A DNA stretch of 64,000 nucleotides, taken from Agelas oroides. Its lineage: Eukaryota > Porifera > Demospongiae > Agelasida > Agelasidae. This document shows positions 56,701-64,000 of the stretch, one piece after another (position 1 is the stretch's first letter; each line of letters starts with the position of its first letter). The stretch lies in NCBI GenBank assembly GCA_949130485.1, contig OX422197.1, positions 1,079,603 to 1,143,602 on the forward strand. Reading direction: 5' to 3'. The notes below the pieces were generated by a model that had not been told where the DNA came from, did not search any database, and worked only from the letters and a program-made list of their open reading frames with translations. The position numbers and the translations under genes were made by a program.

Positions 56701-59700
56701 GGACCATTTTTCAGCAACGCACAACGCTAGTACTGTTTCTTCCTGTGTGCTGTAGAACTTGCAGGATATGAACGCTGCGCGTAACAAGAAGTACGGAGAG
56801 CTGCTCGGCACCTATGCTGACTCCCACCGGAAGGTCTTTCCCGTCATTAACACCTGTCTGGATAACATCACTGAGGCCTCTAACTCCGTCAACCCTGAGC
56901 AGGTGAACCTGGGATGTAACATAGTGTAATGCAATATGATGTAACAAGTTGCATTGTGATGTATTAGGTGTGATGCAATGTAACATAATGTAATGTAATG
57001 TAATGCAATGTTATGTAATGTAATGTAATGTAATGCACTATAATGCAGTGTAATGAATGTGATGTAATATAATGTAATGTCATGCAGTGTGATGCAATGT
57101 AATGTAATGTAATGTAATGCAGTGTGATGCAATATATATAATGAATGTGATGCAATGTGAGTAGTGTAACAATGTAATACAATGTGATGCAATGTGAGTA
57201 GTGTAACAATGTAATACAATGTGATGCAGTGTGATGCAGTTTGCATGATGCAGTGTGATACGATACATGTATGATGTAATGAGCGATAAACTGATGCGCT
57301 ATCTCCAGCTATTACCCACAATCAACATCCTTACACACTTCACTAATCACACACACACACACACACATACACACCAGGATAATCAGCATCTTATTGACGC
57401 ACTGAAGACTGGATTCCCTATTCCTCAAGATGTAGAATTTGAGGAGTACCAGGGGTACCAGGCCAAGAAAGCAGCTAAAAAGGGACCCGCAAAAAAGAAG
57501 GTACCATATTAATAGTCTTGTTAGCTTCACAGTGGCACATTTAGAGGGTATGGGTGTGTGTTAATTAGAAATACCAGTTGTGGGACGAAGTGTTTTGTCA
57601 TGCTATATATGTTGTGTCGTGCTGTGTTCTGTATATGTGTAGTATACATGTACACAAGTGATAGCATGCACTTGAGTGTGCTCGGCATTTTATCTCAGTC
57701 AAGTTGTTTGGGCTGGGGAGGGGAGAGTGGGTAAGAGGAAAGAAGGAGGGGATGGGGAGGGGACGGGACAGAGTTAAAGGGAAGGAGCACAGGATGGGGG
57801 GGGGGGGAGTGGGGAAGAGGAAGGGGAGGGTGAAGAGAGAGGGAGATGAAGGGGGGAGGGGGAGGGGGAGGAGAAAGGGGAGGGTGAAGAGAGAGGGAGA
57901 AGGAGAGGAGAAAGGGGAGAGACCAGATGGGGCAGAGGGAGGAGAAGATAGTAGCTTTGAGTGACTACTGGTTGCTCTTCTCGGTTGCCTCTCTCCCCCT
58001 CACACAGGTGGAACCCAAGGAAGACTACAGCCATCTTCCTCCTGAGCAGCAGCGAAAGAAACTACATGCAAAAGTGGATGAACTGGACACTGCTGTCGCC
58101 AAGGCTTTCTCCGACAAGTAAGTTCATGTGACTATCGTTGTTGGTTGGCGCTACAATCCCCCCCCCCCCCCCCCTTCCTCCTTCTTTGAGCACGCTCGCA
58201 GCACACCATTAACGTATTTCTACTGTCTGACAAGCAAGTCATGTGACTATCATTGTTGGTTGATGCTACAATTCCCCCCCCCCCCCCCCCCCCCCCCCCT
58301 TCCTCCACCTTCTTTGAGCACGCTCGCAGCACACCATTGAAGTATTTCTACTGTCTTGACAAGCAAGTCATGTGACTATCATTGTTGGTTGACGCTACAA
58401 TCCCCCCCCTTCCTCCACCTTCTTTGAGCACGCTCGCAGCACACCATTGAAGTATTTCTACTGTCTATGGTCAGACGGAAGCAATGATGTGATTTGACTC
58501 GACAAAACCAAATGCATGGCAATTGAGCATGTGCAGTAGCCAACTTGTGTGATGCATGGATCTGACAGCCATTGAAGAATGTTAGCTACTCAAACCGATA
58601 CTCAGTGGGGTAGTTGGGATAATGGAAATGTCAGACATACTGGGTCTGTGAGTGTGGAGCGGAGAAGTACTTGGTACTTTGGAGGGCTGGGGGATATGCT
58701 CTCCCACTGGGTCTGTGAGTGTGGAGCGGAGAAGTACTTGGTACTTTGGAAGGTTGGGGGGTATGCTCTCCCACTGGGTCTGTGAGTGTGGAGCGGAGAA
58801 GTACTTGGTACTTTGGAAGGTTGGGGGGTATGCTCTCCCACTGGGTCTGGAGTGTGGAGCGGCGAAGTACTTGGTACTTTGGAAGGTTGGGGGGTATGCT
58901 CTCCCACTGGGTCTGTGAGTGTGGAGCGGAGAAGTACTTGGTACTTTGGAAGGTTGGGGGGTATGCTCTCCCACTGGGTCTGTGAGTGTGGAGCGGAGAA
59001 GTACTTGGTACTTTGGAAGGTTGGGGGGTATGCTCTCCTAGAATATCATTGTGGAACCAATCCTAAGACCGCCATTAGCCATCTCTGTTGCACTTCCCAC
59101 GTCACTGTCCCACTAGCCCCATACCTAGCTGCACAACTAGGGGTACTGGGAATGCGCATACCTGAAGAGTGACAGAAGTTGCTGGGGGCACTGATGATGG
59201 GGCATCTGTAAGCATCCATGTACTAGGGCATACTCTCCCCCAAGATTTTTCAAATTAGATGCTCTGAGATTGCTTCTGAGGCCATATTTGCACCCAAATG
59301 CCACTAGTCTGACTAGAGTACCTAGCGGGAGTAATACTGCCGTTCACCATGATACATGTCAGTCGTCACGAGGCCTTTCAGTCACTGTAGTCAACCTTCA
59401 AGCCTGACGAGGTACGTGGGCGTCTTATAGACAATTGACGAAAAACGGTTTCTACTTTGTACTTCACTACTTCACTTTGAAAATAGTTCAGTGATCGCTC
59501 GCTGCAAGAGGCCACAGGGCTCACCACACCTAACAGCTTGAAGGGGGGAACACTATGCAGGAAAACCTCTTCAAGGTGGCAGGTGCCTCGGGTGCCCCCC
59601 CTCCTCCTTGGTTTTGTTGCCTACAGTCGTTAGAAATCTACTTCCAAACGATGCATAGTACAGTAGGCGGGTATGAAACACCCTCTCTACACACCGCTAT

Positions 59701-60222
59701 TGAAATGTTAATTAAGTGGGAAGCCAGGATAGTAACTGCTATGGGTTTAGGAAGTGATCCAAATGGTGCTGCAATTAACCAAATGGTGCAAAACCATCCG
59801 CTAAAGGCCTAGTGAGAACCCTGGTCGCCTGTGAGTGATGTCGCGCGTGGTATAAGTGCAGTGCGCATGCGTAAGCCGTAACCTCCTCCACCTTCAGTAG
59901 TAGCCTATAACACAATTTTTTTTGCTTGTGGGGTCGTTACTAGTGTGTAGCGAATCATTGAGCACCAGTAATCACTTGGTGGCACTCAGTAGAGATGGTT
60001 GGTGTGGGGCCAATGAGATGTAGGATACTCTTGTAATGGCTCGAAAACTCTTATGTAAACACCAGGCGGCAATGAGACATATTTCTGTGTGGTCTCAAGG
60101 GATGGCGTGCATGTTTTAAGATTAGGAAGGCTGGTTACATGGGGTGGTATGTTGGTATGTGTGTTTGTGATTGTGGCGATAGTGTGTGTCCATAACTTCA
60201 TGTGCATGCCCATGTGTGTCAC

Positions 60223-60268
<46 letters not shown>

Positions 60269-61018
60269 CGTGCGTGCGTGTGCGTGTGCGTGTGTGTGTG
60301 CGTGTGTGTGTGTGAATAAAGTACATGAGTATGATTGCTTCACCCACCATCTCACACTCTCCCCCTCCTCTCCTCCTTCCCTTCCTCCTCTCCCTTCTCT
60401 CCTCCCCTCCTCCCTCCTCATCCTCACCTCCTCAGGACAGCGATGGAGAAGATGCAGCAGATCTATTCACAGAACCCTCAGCTAGGAGACGCCAATGCAG
60501 TTGCACGGTCACTTGAACAGACTAACGGCAAAATAGAAGAACTTAATGCAGAACTGGAGAAATTCAAGGTGGTCTAAGAGCTGACAGTAGTCACAATCAA
60601 GTGTTGGTAACAGTTTGTGAATTATGATGTCCTTTCCTTCCTCCTTCCCTCCCTTCTTCCCTCCCTCCCTTCCTCTCTCCCTTCCTCTCTCCCTTCCTCT
60701 CTCTCCCTTCCTCCTTCCCTCCCTCCCTTCTTCCCTCTCTCCCTTCCTCTCTCTCTCCCTTCCTCTCTCTCTCCCTTCCTCCTTCCCTCCCTCCCTTCCT
60801 CCCTCCCTTCCTCCCTCTCTCTCTCTCCTCTCTCCCTCTCCCTTTCTCCACCTCCTCTTCCTTCCTCCACACCCTCTCTCTCTATCCCATTCTATACCCT
60901 TTTCATGATCATCTCTTCCATTCTCTACCTCTCACTGCATCTGTTCCCCTCCCCTCTCCTTCACAGACATGGTTGGCAGAGGCAAAAGATGCATCTAAAA
61001 AAAAATTGAATGCACCTG
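48144..61018 (+). CDS. FNBP1/TRIP10-like: CIP4/FNBP1 (TOCA-family) F-BAR protein, 5' part, 3' end beyond the window
   Basis: Membrane-bending adaptor that links Cdc42 and N-WASP to actin during endocytosis. Eleven exons: 48144-48167, 53227-53342, 53420-53464, 53787-53997, 54505-54609, 55660-55788, 56756-56902, 57378-57500, 58008-58117, 60436-60568, 60967-61018. They give 1195 nt, 398 codons plus one base. Exon 1 is only eight codons, MSWGTELW, the N-terminus I recall for vertebrate CIP4/FBP17, followed by a 5-kb intron. The F-BAR domain follows (QGIEFVKRVASYVEKR, AERKKHLNEGAELL), then DYSHLPPEQQRKKL, which opens the HR1 Cdc42-binding coiled coil (exons 9-11). The SH3 domain is expected downstream but none was seen in 61019-64000. 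GAS7 and PACSIN are excluded by exon 1 and the HR1 region. Confidence 0.93.
51603..51845. mobile_element. CAAGAGCG inverted-repeat MITE, copy 1
   Basis: About 243 bp with ends CAAGAGCGCATAAGAACG and its complement, inner arms containing the CTAAAAATAG motif, and flanking TACTGG repeats (6 bp). In intron 1 of the F-BAR gene. Confidence 0.8.
52069..52297. mobile_element. CAAGAGCG inverted-repeat MITE, copy 2
   Basis: Same arms as 51603-51845 with an internal deletion. Flanked by CTCAGA direct repeats (6 bp, one extra G at the right end). In intron 1 of the F-BAR gene. Confidence 0.8.
53480..53671. mobile_element. 192-bp inverted-repeat MITE
   Basis: Ends TACGGTAGGAAGTCACTTATCC and GGATAAGTGACTTTCTACTGTA, imperfectly inverted and flanked by TA. 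In the F-BAR intron after exon 3. Confidence 0.75.
54799..55482. mobile_element. 684-bp inverted-repeat transposon with TACCGTATACACGG ends
   Basis: Left end TACCGTATACACGGGTTAAT, right end its near-complement. The interior repeats 'GCGCTTAATA' motifs and holds a 33-bp tandem array (about 55148-55345). Flanked by TA. In an F-BAR intron. Confidence 0.75.
55882..56612. mobile_element. Fold-back element enclosing a 69-bp tandem array
   Basis: The left arm (55882-55930, TAGCCTTGTTTCCAGGCC) and right arm (about 56560-56612, GGCCTGGGAATGAGGCTA) are inverted over about 50 bp. Between them are about six copies of a 69-bp unit. In the F-BAR intron after exon 6. Confidence 0.7.
55945..56345. repeat. 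69-bp minisatellite, about 6 copies
   Basis: Unit contains GCATTTACCATGTGAATGAT and CCACCTTTGGTAGATGGGG; later copies have small deletions. Inside the fold-back element at 55882-56612. Confidence 0.9.
56930..57265. repeat. Degenerate (TAATG)n repeat
   Basis: Pentanucleotide-like array of TAATG/TGATGCAATG, in the F-BAR intron after exon 7. Confidence 0.85.
58118..58460. repeat. About 120-bp repeat, 3 copies, with poly-C tracts
   Basis: Unit runs from CATGTGACTATCGTTGTTGG to TATTTCTACTGTC and holds C runs of 7 to 24 bases. It begins at the donor of F-BAR exon 9. Confidence 0.85.
58642..59038. repeat. 67-bp minisatellite, 6 copies
   Basis: Unit contains GTGGAGCGGAGAAGTACTTG and TTGGGGGGTATGCTCTCCCA. 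One copy lacks 3 bp. F-BAR intron after exon 9. Confidence 0.9.
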
Positions 61019-61607
61019 GTGAGTGTGTGTGTGTGTGTTTGTGCACACGTTCTGCACACAGTAAACACCATCTGTTATGACTGTACAAAGATGTCCATAT
61101 GTCCAACCACGCTTCCCTGCACTGTTCTGCCTCATTCACCACCAAATTTCAGCCGACCAAACAAGTTCAATGCCTGCCGGATTATGTTACAGGTCAATTG
61201 AATTGTCTCTGACCTAGGGGATACGCATGCTGCTCAGCTAATAGCTTATTACCCACGGTGCTCAATATGGAACCGTAGTCTTGTTCTTGGGTCTCCCTCC
61301 ACCTTGGTTTTTGTTTTTATCTCACAGTCAAGGAGGAGAAGAGATTATCCATAACTGGGAGATAAAATCTGGGTAGATGTTTGGAGATGTACTTTTTATT
61401 GACCTGGATTGGTTTCTGGTTTAGGGTAGGGTGTTAGGGTTGGCAGACGTTTTGTTTTGAAAATTGTCTTCCGAAACAGTGCAGCTATGGTGGAGCCTAG
61501 GATGAAGTTTATACCTCAGATCAGTTGCTAGAAGGCGACTATGGGGCATGTGACATCACTGCTCCTGTACTGCGAGTATGGAAACCAATATTGTGTTTAT
61601 ATACATG

Positions 61608-61880
61608 TATGTGGCAGTCCCGTGTAGAAATCAAAGGTTTTTCCGTCGCATATTTTGATCACATTGCTGTGTTTGAAGCACCATATCGCAGAACTTCCGT
61701 TAAGGGCGGGGCTCATACGTGCTTCGTAGATGGATGAATATCCTAATGAATCTACGAAGCGCACGTGTGAGCCCCACCCTTAACGGAAGTTCAGCGATAC
61801 GGCGCTTCGAAGGCAGCAATGCTATCAAAATACGCGACGGAATAACCTTCGATTTCTACACAGGACTGCCACATATGTAT
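61608..61880. mobile_element. TGGCAGTCC-ended inverted-repeat element
   Basis: Ends TATGTGGCAGTCCCGTGTAG and a matching complement at about 61858-61878. The interior is a fold-back around TCCGTTAAGGGCGGGG. Diverged relatives lie at about 50800-50995 and 21040-21240. Confidence 0.7.
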
Positions 61881-63289
61881 GTACACCTGGACAGTCCGTG
61901 CTTATAATAGCATACTCTGTCTGCTGTTACAAGCATGGTCTGTCTCGGTAGTCCAGTACTACAGTGGAAACGAGTACAGTTTTAGTACGGAGGTGCCATT
62001 CTTCTCCATAGCAGATAATGCTAAATTGTTTGCAAGAATCTGCCAAGAATCTTTTCAAGGATCTTGCAAGGTGGTCTTGCCAAGAGCTCTTGTCAAAAAA
62101 CATGTCACATCGTGCAAGATCTCTCAAGTCCATGCAAAGTATTTTTAGTAGGGCTAGCAGACATGCTAGACACACATCTTGAGTCTGTTTTGGAACTTCT
62201 ACAGAGAGAATTATTGAGGTAGCCAGCGTGCTGGGGTTTGTATGTGTGTGTAGGGCTTAGGAGATACTTGAGAAGAGGATTAATGGCAGCTCGGTGCATT
62301 TGATCTCTGTTAGGAGCGCTCTTGTCTCCGTGTACACATCCTTGTTTCGTTGTTACACAAGCTAGGACACAGCGTACTTAGTTTCAAACTCGTGTCCAAC
62401 GGAGGAGTTTCCTGTCGCTTGACGACGACGCATTCTTGTAACTATACAGCTGGCTCATAATTCTAACTTATGAGGATTCTTTTCTAATTAAATTGACTTC
62501 AAAAATGATACCAAAATTTTTGGTGGCTTTTCAGTTGGCTTGGTTACCAGCCAACGCGATGGAGGAAAATTTGCCAATGTTTAGACTAAACGTTTGTGCA
62601 TTGTACTGAGTGAGCTAGAACCAGGTCAGTGTAATGGAAAAGTGCTGTTCTGGAATCTGTGAAAGCAATTCTTCCACAAGTTATACTGCAATTCTGCTCT
62701 AGTTTTTCGGGTGGCTGGGATGAAAAGCTTCAAAATTGGCCTATTTTGCTATGCTCCATTGCTCTTGACCAGTTTGATTATGCTTCCAAGAATTTGCTTA
62801 TTATGCTGACGTGAAGTTTTTTACACTTAATAATAAAAAACATATATTTATAGTTATGCACACCTTTCTTGTGGTACTCCGTCACTGGAGGTCATCAAAA
62901 GGTTGGCAAGAAAAATAAAATTATCTTTATGGGTTGGCATTTTTGCCATATTCGTGGGATTGACCGTGAACCACAAAAATGTTCTCCTGAAGGCATGGGG
63001 TGAACTTTAGCAGGCCCTGTAAACCTCTAAGGAATAAACATGTGTGTTTTCACCGCCGACACATGTATGTACTCATGATTTCATCACTGAATTCCAAATG
63101 TGTCAATCAAACCTTATATGTTTAATTTTCTACCGTTGTGTTTTACTCATTCACGTGTTCTGCATGCTGTTAAAGTGTTAAATTAAAGCCTTACAGTTTT
63201 CACGACTATCGTTCTAGATGCATCCTCTTGCTCTTTTTTGAATTTTTCACATGAGATTGAACATCCAAGTGTGGTTTAATTGGAGTTGT

Positions 63290-63558
63290 CAAGAGCGCTT
63301 AAGAACGGGCGGCTAGAGTAAGAGCGTGTAACTCCAATAGAAGCCCGTAGTCTGGGCAAAATTATTGAACTGTTACTAAAAATAGAACACCCGGCACGTG
63401 CTTAGCAACAACGGCTTATGTCGACATGTCTACGCGCACACGCGCACAGCTGCGCATACGTGTTACTATTTTTAGTAACGGTTCAATAATTCCAACTGGT
63501 TTGGAATTTTACGTAGTTACACGCTCTTCCTCTAGCCGCCCGTTCTTATGCGCTCTTG
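63290..63558. mobile_element. CAAGAGCG inverted-repeat MITE, copy 3
   Basis: About 269 bp, the most symmetrical copy, with arms of about 120 bp. Flanked by AGTTGT (6 bp). No coding capacity. Confidence 0.8.
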
Positions 63559-64000
63559 AGTTGTATAGACTCTTTTCTGAGCATTTGGTTCCCATGGTAA
63601 CACGGCATATTGTAGATCAAAGAATGTCGCACAATTAAAGTGTGCATGTGAAAATTTGTGAGAATTTTAGCAAGAATGCCTCTGACCTACTCCCCCATTG
63701 TCTGGTGATTCAAAACAGTTGCATACGACACGTTTGTATCACCCACGTCAAAATGCTAGCAGACCAGTACTGACCCCCACACTTAGCTCTTGATTTCCAT
63801 ATGATATAATACCAGTGTGCATGTGAAAATTAGCGAGAAGTTCATCCAGAAATGGCTCTGCAATGCATTTGTACTAGCTAGAACGTCAGTTCAGTAGTTC
63901 AGTCCATTAGCCTAGTCCACTGTGAATAGAGACACAAACAAGGGTCTGGTACAATAAATGGCACTGTCGTGTCAGCACGCTAACAGACCTCTACATTTTG

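Larger units (their letters stand above)
61019..64000 (+). other. F-BAR gene intron after exon 11, or intergenic
   Basis: Starts with a (GT)n-rich donor. It carries an inverted-repeat element at about 61608-61880 and the third CAAGAGCG element at 63290-63558. I found no SH3 coding sequence and no other gene; the rest is AT-rich unique sequence. Confidence 0.5.

Noticed and set aside
59555..59812. An 85-codon open frame in an F-BAR intron
   Set aside because: Its phase does not fit the flanking exons and no family was recognised.
61019..64000. SH3-encoding exon of the F-BAR gene
   Set aside because: Searched for an ALYDF/ALYPF-type start and SWW-like motifs on the plus strand; none seen.

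Overview
This is animal (metazoan) nuclear DNA: intron-dense, with many short exons, GT-AG introns full of micro- and minisatellites, and several families of short inverted-repeat transposons. The genes are animal families: a KIF1/UNC-104 kinesin, mitochondrial-type cytochromes P450, CDC7 kinase and a CIP4/TOCA F-BAR protein. Short introns and the transposon load suggest a marine invertebrate, possibly an early-branching one such as a sponge or cnidarian, but nothing here fixes the phylum. All gene models were spliced by eye from codon phase and splice consensus.

Layout. (1) 373-24350, minus strand: a kinesin-3 gene of 53 visible exons, about 1583 residues in the window, its 3' end lying beyond base 1. 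(2) 24927-29484, minus: an 8-exon short-chain dehydrogenase of 349 aa. (3) 29762-40515, minus: three tandem 7-exon mitochondrial-clan P450 genes. The outer two (A and C) are open; the middle one (B) has an in-frame stop. (4) 41185-47449, minus: a complete 9-exon CDC7-like kinase of 565 aa. (5) 48144-61018 and beyond, plus: the first 11 exons of a CIP4/FNBP1/TOCA-1 F-BAR gene, head to head with CDC7 across about 0.7 kb. Its SH3 region lies outside the window or was not found.

The main finding is in the kinesin. Its second coiled coil, about 50 residues in vertebrate KIF1A, is about 486 residues here. It was built by tandem duplication of an 8-exon cassette: two copies of 540 nt (180 codons) with identical exon lengths and phases. 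A diverged half-cassette with the same length pattern lies just upstream. Other notable points are a GC-AG intron in the kinesin, a small inversion in the 5' flank of one P450 copy, leftover P450 exon-1 fragments, and a fold-back transposon family with 9-bp target duplications.

The genes do not form one pathway. The P450s and the dehydrogenase are all oxidoreductases of small lipophilic molecules and are close neighbours, but a shared substrate is only a guess. CDC7 and the F-BAR gene may share a bidirectional promoter. I found no rRNA, no functional tRNA, no CRISPR array and no autonomous transposon gene.
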